Source: Streptomyces sp. NBC_00557
GTDB taxonomy: Bacteria > Actinomycetota > Actinomycetes > Streptomycetales > Streptomycetaceae
DNA: 64,000 nt
Assembly (NCBI RefSeq): GCF_036345995.1
Contig: NZ_CP107796.1
Coordinates: forward strand, 7,564,001-7,628,000
Direction: 5' to 3'
Part shown: positions 56,036 through 64,000 of the stretch, in pieces
Layout: every line of letters begins with the position of its first letter
Position numbering within the stretch: the stretch's first letter is position 1
Position numbers and translations under genes: made by a program
The notes under the pieces: model-generated
Told to the model about the DNA's origin: nothing
Databases searched by the model: none
The model's input: the letters and a program-made list of their open reading frames with translations, nothing else

Positions 56036-57235
56036 TCAGTTCAGCGGATCCAGTGTCAGGAACGCCTTCTGCGGGCTGCCGTCGTGGACCAGCGACTCCT
56101 GGTCGCCGACGTCGTCGAAGGCGAACGCGTAGGCCTTGCCGTCGGCCATCTGGTCGTGGACGGCACGCGCGTACTGGTTGGTCACCGCGTCCTGGTAGAA
56201 GTCGGACGGCGTGGTGTCCGGCTGGCTGGGATCGGTCAGCAGCGTGGAGCGGTTGAACCCGGCGCACAGGGTGCGTGAGATCGGGCCCCGCACCGTGTCA
56301 TTGGGCGCGTCGAGCAGCTTGTGGCAGCCGAAGACGCTGTCCGCGTCCGGCTTCCGGAAGCTGGTGACGACCGCCCCCGAGCCGTCGGTGAAGTTCATGA
56401 CGCCGCCCGAGACCCGGCCGTAGTACCTGGTGTTCGGCTGGTCGGCGAACGGCGTGACCGTCAGCGTCGACGTCGTGTACTTCTGCCAGACCCGGTTGAT
56501 GTAGTCGTCCATGACGTTCGCGGGCAGAGCCCCGGTCTCCACTCCGTACAGCGGGGACAGGGCACGCAGCACCGTGCCGTCGGAGCGGGTCTGCACCAGC
56601 CCGGACCAGCCGCCCGGCCTGCTGCGCAGCTCCTTGAAGAAGCCGCTGTAGCCGCCGGACTTCAGATGCCCCGTGGTGCTCACACTGCCGTCGGAGCGCC
56701 GCACCCCGACCGCGTACGGCGCGGAGAACATGTCCACCTGGGTGCTGTTCAGCCACAGCCCCGAGTCGTTGAGGGTGTACTCGGACCAGTTGAACAGGAT
56801 GTCCCGGTTGGGGTCGGAGGGGTTCTGCACGGCCGGCTGCACCAGGCCGCCGGTGGTCAGCCGGAAGTCGAGCTTCCGGCCGTAGGAGAAGTAGATGCGG
56901 CCGGAGAACTTCGGGATCCGGATCGTCGTGGACTGCCCGGGGGCCGGTCCGGTGATCGCCGCGTCCGGCGCGGGCGTCGGCGGGGTGCCGCCCGCAGGCC
57001 AGGCGTGGAAGGTCCCGTTCGCGTCGGCCCAGCCCTGCTGCCCGGAGGACAGCTGGGTGCCGAGGTCGTAGATGTAGACCGGCTCGGAGCGGCCCGAGTT
57101 GTTGGTGATCTGCAGGGGGATGGTGTCCGGCACCGCGGCACCGGCGGGCCCCGGGGCGCCCAGGGCGAGCACTCCGCCGGCCAGGGTCGCGGCGGCCGCT
57201 GCAGCGAGCGCCGGGCGTGAGCGTGCGTGAGTCAC
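56036..57235 (-). CDS. Secreted GH64 beta-1,3-glucanase
   Basis: A 399-residue exported protein with a Sec signal (ALAAAAAATLAGGVLALGAP). The mature part begins IPLQITNNSGRSEPVYIYDL and continues with a thaumatin-like/GH64 fold. Conserved parts are DFRLTTGGLVQPAVQNPSDP, WSEYTLNDSGLWLNSTQVDM and YAFAFDDVGDQES, where family acid residues lie. GH64 enzymes release laminaripentaose from beta-1,3-glucan. GTG start has GGAGG and AGGAGA upstream. A CebR-like palindrome lies 60 bp upstream. Confidence 0.88.
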   Translation of the reverse strand: MTHARSRPALAAAAAATLAGGVLALGAPGPAGAAVPDTIPLQITNNSGRSEPVYIYDLGTQLSSGQQGWADANGTFHAWPAGGTPPTPAPDAAITGPAPGQSTTIRIPKFSGRIYFSYGRKLDFRLTTGGLVQPAVQNPSDPNRDILFNWSEYTLNDSGLWLNSTQVDMFSAPYAVGVRRSDGSVSTTGHLKSGGYSGFFKELRSRPGGWSGLVQTRSDGTVLRALSPLYGVETGALPANVMDDYINRVWQKYTTSTLTVTPFADQPNTRYYGRVSGGVMNFTDGSGAVVTSFRKPDADSVFGCHKLLDAPNDTVRGPISRTLCAGFNRSTLLTDPSQPDTTPSDFYQDAVTNQYARAVHDQMADGKAYAFAFDDVGDQESLVHDGSPQKAFLTLDPLN

Positions 57236-57295
57236 TCTCCTACCTCCGTGTGGGGTCGGGGTCGTACAGACACTGGTCACTGGTCCGTACCGGAT

Positions 57296-57309
57296 TGAGA
57301 GCGCTCTCA
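57296..57309. promoter_or_regulatory. CebR/LacI-like palindromic operator
   Basis: TGAGAGCGCTCTCA is a perfect 14-bp palindrome about 60 bp upstream of the glucanase GTG. It has the geometry and core (GAGCGCTC) of the TGGGAGCGCTCCCA box bound by CebR and related LacI-family regulators of glycan hydrolase genes in Streptomyces. The outer bases differ by one substitution on each side. Confidence 0.75.
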
Positions 57310-57347
57310 GAGTCGTACTGGGACGCGAACATGTCAATGAGGTGAAC

Positions 57348-57399
57348 GGGGAAGGGCCGTCTCGGGACGGCGGGCGCCGTGCCGAAGCGGCCCTTCCCC
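57348..57399 (-). terminator. Terminator of the dienelactone hydrolase gene
   Basis: GGGGAAGGGCCG (57348-57359) and CGGCCCTTCCCC (57388-57399) form a 12-bp stem, with an inner hairpin GCCGTC-TCGG-GACGGC in the loop. It begins 9 bp after the stop of the minus-strand gene at 57409. Confidence 0.75.
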
Positions 57400-57408
57400 G
57401 GTCCTGCG

Positions 57409-58164
57409 TCAGAAGGTGCGCTCGAGCAGGCCGAGCAGCGCCGCCCAGTGCCGCTCGTCGGCCTCGCGGTCGTACGCCGGGGTGTCCGCCTGGGTGTAGC
57501 CGTGGTGGGCGCCCGGATACACCTCGCAGGTGTGCCGGACCCCGGCCTCCGTCAGCGCCTTTTCGAAACGCTCGATCTGCTCGGGCGGCAGTGACCGGTC
57601 GTTGTCGGCGTGCCCGAAGTACAGCTCGGCGGTGATCCGCGGGGCGCCGAGGTGCGGGCTGCCCGGATCGTCGGTGGCGAGCCCGCCGCCGTGGAAGCCG
57701 GCCGCCGCCGCGACCCGGTCCGGATACGCCGCCGCGGTCCACAGGGCGAGGCGGGCGCCCATGCAGTAACCGGTGAGCGCGACGGGCCCGTCGGCGACCA
57801 GCGGGCTGTCGGCCAGCCAGCGCAGATAGGCGCCCGCGTCCCGCTTCACCAGGTCGGGCGTCAGCGAGGACACGACCGGGCCGAGCCGCTCCCAGATGGT
57901 CGGATCGGCGCCCGGGTCGATGAACTCGGGCAGGTCGACGACCGGGGTCCGGCCGAGGCGGTAGAACACGTTGGGCACCAGCACGGTGTAGCCGGCGGCC
58001 GCCAGCCGGTCGGCCATCGACCTCAGATGCGGCCGCAGACCGTAGGCGTCCTGGTAGAACAGCACGCCCGGACGGGGGCGGCCGTCGGCCGGACGGGCGA
58101 GGTAGGCGTCGGCGACACCGTCCTCGGTGGTGATGTCGAGATCGGTTCCCTGGACATCGGTCAT
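57409..58164 (-). CDS. Dienelactone hydrolase family protein
   Basis: A 251-residue alpha/beta hydrolase. The nucleophile elbow is GYCMGARLALWTA with Cys as nucleophile, as in dienelactone hydrolase. The Asp is probably in GHADNDRSL and the His in YPGAHHGYT. N-terminal part VLFYQDAYGLRP is typical. It may hydrolyse lactones or esters. ATG with GGAGGCC upstream. Confidence 0.87.
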   Translation of the reverse strand: MTDVQGTDLDITTEDGVADAYLARPADGRPRPGVLFYQDAYGLRPHLRSMADRLAAAGYTVLVPNVFYRLGRTPVVDLPEFIDPGADPTIWERLGPVVSSLTPDLVKRDAGAYLRWLADSPLVADGPVALTGYCMGARLALWTAAAYPDRVAAAAGFHGGGLATDDPGSPHLGAPRITAELYFGHADNDRSLPPEQIERFEKALTEAGVRHTCEVYPGAHHGYTQADTPAYDREADERHWAALLGLLERTF

Positions 58165-58294
58165 GGTGGGCAGGCCTCCGTGGGGGACATGGGGCTGGCG
58201 GCGACGGCCCTCGACGCCACGGCTGCGGGACCGTCGCCACGGCTACGATCATGCTGTCACGCAAGATCCGCACGCTCGCACCGGGTAGGCGCGC

Positions 58295-58915
58295 TCACTC
58301 GAAGCGGCTGGTGTCCCCCGCGCCCCAACGGACGATCTCCGCCTCGCCGCCGGAGAAGTCCACGACCGTCGTCGGCTCGGTGCCGCAGTCGCCGGAGTCG
58401 ACCACCGCGTCCACCACGTGGTCGAGCCGGTCTTTGATCTCCCAGCCCTGCGTCAGCGGTTCCTCCTCGTCCGGCAGCAGCAGTGTGCTGGACAGCAGCG
58501 GCTCACCCAGCTCCGCGAGCAGCGCCTGGGTGACCACATGGTCCGGGATGCGCACGCCCACGGTCTTCTTCTTCGGATGCAGCAGCTTGCGCGGCACCTC
58601 TCGGGTGGCCGGCAGGATGAAGGTGTAGCTGCCGGGCGTGGACGCCTTCACGGCCCGGAACACGTCCTTGTCCACGTGCACGAACTGGCCCAGCTGGGCG
58701 AAGTCCCGGCACATCAGGGTGAAGTGGTGCCGGTCGTCCAGATGGCGGATGGAACGGATCCGCTCCATGCCGTCCCGGCTGCCCAGCCGGCAGCCCAGCG
58801 CGTAGCAGGAGTCGGTCGGGTATGCGATGAGCGCCTCCGAGCGCACCGCGTCGGCGATCTGGGAGATGCTGCGCGGCTGCGGGTTCTCGGGGTGCACGTC
58901 GAAGTACTTCGCCAT
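58295..58915 (-). CDS. L-threonylcarbamoyladenylate synthase family (Sua5/YciO/YrdC)
   Basis: A 206-residue YrdC-fold protein. EALIAYPTDSCYALGCRLGS is the nucleotide/threonine-binding strand. KTVGVRIPDH, LLSSTLLLPDEEE and VVDSGDCGTEPTTVVDFSGG follow in the family order. It is of the YciO type rather than the main TsaC/Sua5, which usually lies by prfA or ywlC. Function may be tRNA t6A or nucleotide-related. Confidence 0.87.
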   Translation of the reverse strand: MAKYFDVHPENPQPRSISQIADAVRSEALIAYPTDSCYALGCRLGSRDGMERIRSIRHLDDRHHFTLMCRDFAQLGQFVHVDKDVFRAVKASTPGSYTFILPATREVPRKLLHPKKKTVGVRIPDHVVTQALLAELGEPLLSSTLLLPDEEEPLTQGWEIKDRLDHVVDAVVDSGDCGTEPTTVVDFSGGEAEIVRWGAGDTSRFE

Positions 58916-59197
58916 TCACCGAGCTTATGCCGTACCGCCCACCACACGCGCCCCGCACGCGCCATCGGCGGCACCGGCCGGAGCCCCCGATGGTTTTCTG
59001 GTGTACTTCCCCGAATCCGGGGCAGGCGACGGGAGAACCGTCCTCGGGCATCCCCCCGCCCCGGACGCGGAGTCTCCGCCGGCCGCCCACACCCCCCCGG
59101 GCCGCCGGCGGAGCCGTCTCCCGCGCGGGACGTGCGGCGGTCGGGTAACGTGCGCATGCGTAAGCGCAGGTCATCAGGGAGACGGGGGGATGGGCAC

Positions 59198-60709
59198 GTG
59201 GCCGGCCGACCGGACGAGGGCCCGGCGTTCCAGCAGCCGTACGCCGACGACAGCGCCTGGGCGCAGGAGTTGCTGGACCGGCTGCGGCCCGCCGGACGCG
59301 ATCCCGGCCGGCTCGTCGACTGGCTCGCCCGGACCGTGGGTGCCTCGGTGTGCCTGCAGGACAGCCGCGGCGACCTGCTCGCCGGAGAACGGCTGCCGCT
59401 CGACCCCGCCGTTCTGGCCGACGTCGCCGCCGGACGGGTCTCGGCCGCGGCCCTCGCCGACGGGGCACGGCAGGTGCGCCTGGTCGGGATACGGCATCAG
59501 GGGCCGGGCCCGGAGGCGGCGGCCGTCCTCGCGGTGGCCCGCCCCGAGCCCTTCGACCGGCACACCGCCGAGATCCTCAACCACACCGCCGTCGTCCTGG
59601 AACTGCTGCTCAGGGAGCGGGAGCTGGCGGAGTCGGGGCGGCGGCTGCGGCGGGCCACGGCCGATCTGCGGCTGGCGATCCTGCAACTGCTCATGGTGGA
59701 GGACACCGTCTCGGCCCGCCGGGTCGCCGCCGGGCTGTGGCCGGGCCTGCTGGAGGAGGACACCGCCCGCGTGTACGTCCTGGAGGGCGCCGCCGCCGAA
59801 CGCGACAGGCTCGCCGAGGAGTGCGTCGACGCCACCGAAGGGCAGGCCCTTGTGGTGCGCTGCCCCGCCGTGGACGAACACGTCATCGTCGTCGGCCCGT
59901 CGGCCGAGGTCGGACAGCGGCTGCAGGACATCGTCTCCGGCCGGCCCGGCACCTACCTGGGCGGCAGCCCCCGGCAGCGGCTCGCGCTGACCTCCACCGC
60001 GTACGGGCAGGCCGTCACCGCCCTCGCCGTGGCCCGGTTCCGGCCCGACCGGTCCGCCGTCTACGCCGCCCGCACCCGCCCCGCCCAGCTCATGGACCCC
60101 GCGGGGCTGCGGGCCTGGGCCGCCGCCGTGCTGCGCCCCCTCGACACCCTGCCGCACCACGTGCGCGCCGAACTGCTCGCCACCGCCCGGCTGGGCCTGG
60201 AGTTCACCGCCGTGAACGCGGCCAAGGTGCTCGGCGTCAGCCGCAACACGGTGCGCGCCCGGATGGACCGGGTCGCCGCGCTGCTCGGCGCCGACTTCTC
60301 CCGGCTGGCCGTCCGCGCCGTCGCCCACGCCGCCCTCAACACCGAGGCACTCCACGGCCCGTACGGCCCCTCGCCCGGCGCGGCCGAGCGGCCGCCCCGG
60401 ATCCGGCTCACCGAACTGCTCGGCACGAGCGCGCTGCGCTCCTGGGCGGAGGGGCTGCTCGGCCGGCTCGACGAGGACGGCCGGGACCTGCGCCGTACCC
60501 TGCGTGCCTGGACCGGGGCCGACGCGCACGCCGAACGCGCCGCCGAGGCGCTCGGCGTGCACGCCCAGACCGTGCGCGAACGCGTCCGGGCCGCCGAGGC
60601 CGTGCTGGAACGCCGGCTGACGGCCGGCGGCACCGATCTGTACGAGGTCGTCCTCGCCCACCTGGCCACCGGTGAGCTGGCCCTGCCCGACCTCGGCGCG
60701 GCGAGCTGA
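59198..60709 (+). CDS. PucR-type helix-turn-helix regulator with two HTH regions
   Basis: A 503-residue regulator. The N-terminal half resembles a GAF/PucR-type sensory region (SVCLQDSRGDLLAGERLPL, then EILNHTAVVLELLLRER). The first PucR HTH is VNAAKVLGVSRNTVRARMDR (about 338-362). A second, AERAAEALGVHAQTVRERVR, is at about 444-470. Most family members have one HTH. GTG start is supported by GGGGGGA 8 bp upstream. The ligand and targets are unknown. Confidence 0.85.
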   Translation: MAGRPDEGPAFQQPYADDSAWAQELLDRLRPAGRDPGRLVDWLARTVGASVCLQDSRGDLLAGERLPLDPAVLADVAAGRVSAAALADGARQVRLVGIRHQGPGPEAAAVLAVARPEPFDRHTAEILNHTAVVLELLLRERELAESGRRLRRATADLRLAILQLLMVEDTVSARRVAAGLWPGLLEEDTARVYVLEGAAAERDRLAEECVDATEGQALVVRCPAVDEHVIVVGPSAEVGQRLQDIVSGRPGTYLGGSPRQRLALTSTAYGQAVTALAVARFRPDRSAVYAARTRPAQLMDPAGLRAWAAAVLRPLDTLPHHVRAELLATARLGLEFTAVNAAKVLGVSRNTVRARMDRVAALLGADFSRLAVRAVAHAALNTEALHGPYGPSPGAAERPPRIRLTELLGTSALRSWAEGLLGRLDEDGRDLRRTLRAWTGADAHAERAAEALGVHAQTVRERVRAAEAVLERRLTAGGTDLYEVVLAHLATGELALPDLGAAS

Positions 60710-60751
60710 TCCGGCCCCCGCGCGGCGAACCCGGACCAACCGGACGTGCCT

Positions 60752-60796
60752 GTGCACCGGTGAGTGCCGCGCGGCCGGCGCAGGGCACCGGTGCAC
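60752..60796. terminator. Inverted repeat between convergent genes
   Basis: GTGCACCGGTG (60752-60762) and CACCGGTGCAC (60786-60796) are perfect 11-bp arms with a 23-nt loop. It lies 42 bp after the PucR stop and 80 bp before the stop of the convergent serine hydrolase, so it is a likely bidirectional terminator. Confidence 0.6.
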
Positions 60797-60876
60797 TGGT
60801 CCCCGCCCGATGGCGCACGTACCTTCGGCATCCGCGGGGCACGACCGGAACGGGGGACCGGTCGGGGCCCCGCGCC

Positions 60877-62127
60877 TCATCCGGCCGGCGTTACGGGCAG
60901 GTCGTAGACGTGCCCCGGGGAGACGATCCTCGTGACCGCCTCGCCCAGCACGGTACTGGGCTCCTGCGAGCGGTAGCCGGTGTCCGTGTTCAGCAGCACG
61001 ACGAGTGTCGTCCCGGTCTCGGGCAGGTGGACGGTCAGCGACTCGTAGCCCGGCAGTGAGCCGTTGTGGCCGATCCAGCCCTGGACGTCGAAGATGCCCA
61101 TGCCGTATCCGGCGCCCTTGACCGAGTCGGCCGGCGGGATCGTCAGCCGCTGCTTCTGCAGGGCGGCGCCGACCATCCGCCTGCCGTCGGGGAACCGGCC
61201 CGTCGCGACGGTGCGCGCCCAGGTGCGCATGTCCCTGAGATCGGAGATCATCGCGCCGGCCGCCCAGGCCCAGGACGGGTTCCAGCCGGTCGCGTCGGCC
61301 TCCTCGCCGTTCGCCGTCTGCCGGGTGTAGCCCTGCGCGTGCGGGGCGGGGAACTCGCTGCCGGCGGGGAAGAGCGTGTGCGTCATGCCGGCCGGATCCA
61401 GGATGCGCCGCTTGATGTAGTCCCCGAGGCGCTGCCCGCTCTGCTTCTCCACCACCAGACCCAGCAGGATCAGGTTGGTGTTGCAGTAGGAGAACTTCTG
61501 CCCCGGCCGGAACAGCACCGGGTGCCTGAAGGAGTAGGCGAGCAACTGCCGGGGGGTGAAGGGCCGCCGCGGGTCCGAGGTCAGCGCCTTGAAGAAGCCT
61601 TGGTCCTCGGAGTAGTTGAACAAGCCGCTGCGCATGTCGGCGAGCTGACGCAGGGTGATCTCGTCGCCGTGGGGCACACCCGGGACGTACTTGCCGATCG
61701 GGTCGTCCAGTCCGACCTTCTTCCGGTCGGCCAGCTGCAGCAGCGCGGTCACGGTGAACGTCTTGGTCTCGCTGCCGATGCGCAGGTACAGGTCCGGCGT
61801 CATCCTCCGGCCGGTGCTCTTGTCGGCGACCCCGAACGAGCGGACGTAGTCCGGCTGCCCGGGCGTCCAGACGCCGACGCTCACGCCGGGGATGCCCGCC
61901 TCGCGCATCACCTTCCGTACAGCGGCGTCGAGTTGGCGCGCCACACCGGGGGTGAGGGGGCGGACGCCCGTTCCGGAAGGACTCGGGCCGGGTGAGCCGG
62001 CGGCCGGTGCGGCCTGCGCGAAGGCCGGTGCGGCCCCGGCGGGCCCGGCGGCGAGCGGCGCCAGCAGCGTCCCCGCGGCGACGGCGGCCGCCGCCCCCCT
62101 CACCAGGCGTGCGGAGATGGACGACAT
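60877..62127 (-). CDS. Secreted serine hydrolase (D-Ala-D-Ala carboxypeptidase / class C beta-lactamase fold)
   Basis: A 416-residue exported protein with a Sec signal (LVRGAAAAVAAGTLLAPLAA) and a Pro/Ser-rich linker. The SxxK motif is SETK at residues 119-122, YCN is the second motif, and GHNGSLPGY fills the KTG/HxG position. It should act on peptidoglycan peptides or other D-amino acid substrates in the cell wall. Its ATG has GGAGTGA upstream. A 37-bp repeat array is upstream of it. Confidence 0.88.
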   Translation of the reverse strand: MSSISARLVRGAAAAVAAGTLLAPLAAGPAGAAPAFAQAAPAAGSPGPSPSGTGVRPLTPGVARQLDAAVRKVMREAGIPGVSVGVWTPGQPDYVRSFGVADKSTGRRMTPDLYLRIGSETKTFTVTALLQLADRKKVGLDDPIGKYVPGVPHGDEITLRQLADMRSGLFNYSEDQGFFKALTSDPRRPFTPRQLLAYSFRHPVLFRPGQKFSYCNTNLILLGLVVEKQSGQRLGDYIKRRILDPAGMTHTLFPAGSEFPAPHAQGYTRQTANGEEADATGWNPSWAWAAGAMISDLRDMRTWARTVATGRFPDGRRMVGAALQKQRLTIPPADSVKGAGYGMGIFDVQGWIGHNGSLPGYESLTVHLPETGTTLVVLLNTDTGYRSQEPSTVLGEAVTRIVSPGHVYDLPVTPAG

Positions 62128-62558
62128 GGGCTCACTCCAAGCACGTGAGGGCCGGGCCGTGCGGCGAACGGGACGCCGGAGCCCGGACCTCCTCGGCACC
62201 CGGCCGGGACCTCCTCAGGATAGGAGCGCGCACACCGCCTCGCCCGTCGGAGGGACGGCCACCGGGGCGACTGCCGACGGGACGCCCGGGACGCCCGGGA
62301 CGGCCACCAGGGTGCGCGGCCGGGGGGACGGCCGGGACGGTCACCGGGGTGCGCGGCCGGTGGGACGGCCGGGACAGCCACCGGGGTGCGCGGCCGGCGG
62401 GACGCCCGGGACGGCCACGGGGGGTGCGCGGCCGGGGTACGGCCCGCGGGATGCTTGTCCGACGGGCGGAACGCCCCGTTCGGGGGACGCCCTCACCCGA
62501 CCCGGTGAGCCGCGGTCCGGGGGCGTACCGGTGGCGGCGCGCGGGCGTTGGCCCCGGC
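62128..62558. other. Gene-poor spacer containing tandem repeats
   Basis: This 431-bp spacer contains no gene I can support. Its centre is the 37-bp tandem array (62290-62437) described separately. A partial unit precedes the array at about 62253-62289. The rest is C/G-rich DNA. Promoters for the serine hydrolase (minus) and the small gene at 62559 (plus) should lie here but are not obvious. Confidence 0.5.
62290..62437. repeat. Tandem array of four 37-bp units
   Basis: Four direct repeats start at 62290, 62327, 62364 and 62401, each exactly 37 bp. Each begins GACG(C/G)CCGGGAC and contains GTGCGCGGCCGG near its end; units differ at a few bases. A degenerate fifth copy precedes them. Because 37 is not a multiple of three, the array cannot encode a protein repeat. 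It behaves like a minisatellite and may vary in copy number between strains. Confidence 0.9.
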
Positions 62559-62795
62559 ATGAACCGCTTGGACCCGGCGAACCGCTTGGACTGGCTGGAC
62601 CGGATCGAACGCCTGGACCGGATGCGCCGGCGGACCCTGTTCGCGCAGCCGGACCGGACCCGGGAACCGATCTACGCCCGGCTGGTGGCCGAGTGGCGGG
62701 CGCAGGGACGGACCGTCCCCACCGAACCGGAGGGGCTCGCCGCCGTCCGCCCCTTCCCCGCCTCGGGCACGCGGCCCGCGTCCGAGCGCAGCTGA
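62559..62795 (+). CDS. Small hypothetical protein
   Basis: A 78-residue basic, helical protein: RLDWLDRIERLDRMRRRTLF, then TREPIYARLVAEWRAQGRTV and a Pro/Ser-rich end. There are repeated RLD motifs in the first half. I recognise no family. The first residues follow the GTG/ATG-rich repeat region and no strong ribosome site is seen. It converges on the next gene with a 4-bp gap. Confidence 0.5.
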   Translation: MNRLDPANRLDWLDRIERLDRMRRRTLFAQPDRTREPIYARLVAEWRAQGRTVPTEPEGLAAVRPFPASGTRPASERS

Positions 62796-62799
62796 GCCG

Positions 62800-63267
62800 T
62801 CACGGCCCGCACAGCGGCGCCAGGACGGCGAGGGTGCCGTTGGCCTGCCGCAGCGTCTCCTCCAGGACGCCGGGGGAGTGGAGCGCCCCGGTGCCGTCCG
62901 GCGGCACGAGCCACTCCAGGGACCGCGCGGGCCGGTACGGCGGCGGTACGGCGACCCAGGCTCCCTTGGTCGCGTAGCGCAGACCGGCGCCCACCCAGCC
63001 CCCGGAGGGGTCCGGCGGCAGGAAGAACCCGACCCGGCCCGCCGCCGTGTCGATCAGCGTCGGCCCCGGCACCGGCATCTCGGGCCCCCACAGCAGATCG
63101 AGGGCCAGCAGCCCCAGCCGTTCCGGGACGCTCAGCACGTCCCAGAAGCGGCCCGCCTCCAGCAGCGAGATGCCCTCGCCGTGATCCCATTCCCACTTGC
63201 AGGAGCGCGGGTCCGCCGCCGCGGCGGCCAGCCACTCCACGCCCCGCATCCACATCGTGTTCGCCAT
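62800..63267 (-). CDS. Hypothetical protein, Trp/Pro-rich
   Basis: A 155-residue cytoplasmic protein. Segments CKWEWDHGEGISLLEAGRFW and GPTLIDTAAGRVGFFLPPDP recall small Streptomyces proteins distantly related to bifunctional DNA primase/polymerase-like domains, but I am not sure. No catalytic motif can be named. ATG at 63267 has GGAGC upstream. It is divergent from the aminotransferase gene across 290 bp containing an AT-rich stretch. Confidence 0.6.
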   Translation of the reverse strand: MANTMWMRGVEWLAAAAADPRSCKWEWDHGEGISLLEAGRFWDVLSVPERLGLLALDLLWGPEMPVPGPTLIDTAAGRVGFFLPPDPSGGWVGAGLRYATKGAWVAVPPPYRPARSLEWLVPPDGTGALHSPGVLEETLRQANGTLAVLAPLCGP

Positions 63268-63557
63268 GCGCTGCTCCGGGTGTCCTCGTCCGCCGGGCCT
63301 CGGCATATGCATGCTCGTAGATATTTCTATGTGGCGGAAGGGGTGGCGCACCCTGGCGTTTCAGTCCGGACGTTCGAACTCCGGCTCCACGTTTGTCAGT
63401 TGGGGCAGAGGTGAGGCGTCACCCTCCCGATGCCCGTCTCCCCACGAAGCGGCCGAATCGATTGCGCTCGCGATCGAAGCATGCGTGAGATGTTGAGATC
63501 GCCGCTGTTCCAATCGTAGAGTCACGACATTCGTCACCATCTGCAGTGAGGCACCCC

Positions 63558-64000
63558 ATGGACCGCACGCGTCTGCACGCCCTCCTCGCCCGCGAGAGCG
63601 CCGAGGCCGAGCGCCGCAATCCCCGCTCCCGGGCGGCCTATGCGGGAGCCGGCCACCTCTTCGGCCGGGTGCCGATGACGTGGATGAACAAGACGGCCGG
63701 CGCCTTCCCCCGCTATCTGGCCGGAGCGCGCGGCGCGAGGGTCACCGATGTGGACGGGCACGAGTACATCGACTTCTGCCTCGGCGACACCGGTGCGATG
63801 GCCGGCCACTCGCCCGCGCCGGTGACACAGGCGGTGCAGCGGAGGTTCGCCGAGCTGGGCGGGGCCACGGCGATGCTGCCGACGGAGGACGCCGAGTGGG
63901 TCGGCGCCGAGCTGACCCGCCGGTTCGGCCTGGCCCGCTGGAGCTTCTCGCTCACCGCGACCGACGCCAACCGCTGGGCGATCCGGCTGGCCCGCGCCGT
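63558..64000 (+). CDS. Class III aminotransferase, glutamate-1-semialdehyde aminomutase-like (partial)
   Basis: The first 147 codons lie in the window. The protein starts MDRTRLHALLARESAEAERR and continues with PRYLAGARGARVTDVDGHEYIDFCLGDTGAMAGHSPAPV. The D-VDG-x-EYIDF and G-x-x-GHSP motifs are typical of PLP-dependent class III aminotransferases and of GSA aminomutase (HemL) in particular. The PLP lysine lies beyond the window. It could serve tetrapyrrole synthesis or secondary metabolism. Confidence 0.78.
   Translation, partial: MDRTRLHALLARESAEAERRNPRSRAAYAGAGHLFGRVPMTWMNKTAGAFPRYLAGARGARVTDVDGHEYIDFCLGDTGAMAGHSPAPVTQAVQRRFAELGGATAMLPTEDAEWVGAELTRRFGLARWSFSLTATDANRWAIRLARA

Noticed and set aside
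62290..62437. CRISPR array
   Set aside because: The repeats are contiguous with no unique spacers and no cas genes are present.

Overview
This is a high-GC actinobacterial chromosome segment, almost certainly from a Streptomyces or close relative. The evidence is strongly G/C-biased third codon positions, frequent GTG starts, 4-nt ATGA/GTGA/TTGA start-stop overlaps, and family content typical of the genus: RsbW-like ATPases, SigB/F-type sigma factors, DUF6480, DUF5133, LacI-controlled sugar ABC operons lacking their own ATPase, and an ANTAR protein. I see no rRNA, tRNA, CRISPR array, prophage or insertion sequence.

Layout. 1-10850 holds an MFS transporter end, a cyclic-nucleotide-binding-domain protein, stress-signalling genes (two RsbW-like ATPases, one SigB/F-type sigma factor), a FUSC membrane protein, a type II NADH dehydrogenase, an acyl-CoA synthetase, DUF6480 and a YbdK-type glutamate-cysteine ligase. 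10919-21651 is a glycogen/trehalose/maltose-1-phosphate block: glgE-treS-mak-glgB on the minus strand and, divergently, a degenerate RsbW-like protein translationally coupled to glgX. 21688-27125 has a VOC protein, an ANTAR regulator, a second SigB/F-type sigma factor, a MarR-ABC exporter operon with a perfect operator-like palindrome, and a hypothetical protein. 27211-40191 mixes hemC, an ATP-dependent DNA ligase, an IclR-glpK pair, another RsbW-like ATPase converging on a SpoIIE-type phosphatase, a second IclR gene and small monooxygenase, DoxX-peroxiredoxin, a LigD-like phosphoesterase plus ligase pair, and redox/regulatory genes.

40200-48557 contains a fructan-type utilisation locus. A LacI repressor converges on a cytoplasmic GH32 enzyme, two permeases and a solute-binding protein. 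A secreted GH32 enzyme is transcribed divergently from the binding protein across a 121-bp region with two related operator-like sites. 48616-64000 carries a TauD-like dioxygenase, an LLM flavoprotein, a metallophosphoesterase, a secreted M4 metalloprotease, a secreted GH64 beta-1,3-glucanase with a CebR-like operator, a dienelactone hydrolase, a Sua5/YciO protein, a PucR regulator with two HTH domains, a secreted serine hydrolase, a 37-bp tandem repeat array, and the start of a GSA-aminotransferase-like gene.

How the parts may work together: the two sigma factors, four RsbW-like proteins, SpoIIE phosphatase and ANTAR protein are pieces of a partner-switching stress network. Their mixing with glycogen, trehalose and GlgE genes suggests carbon storage and osmoprotection are tied to stress or development. 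The most interesting local signals are the degenerate GHKL protein coupled to glgX, the paired operators in the fructan locus, the MarR and CebR-like palindromes, and the 37-bp array.
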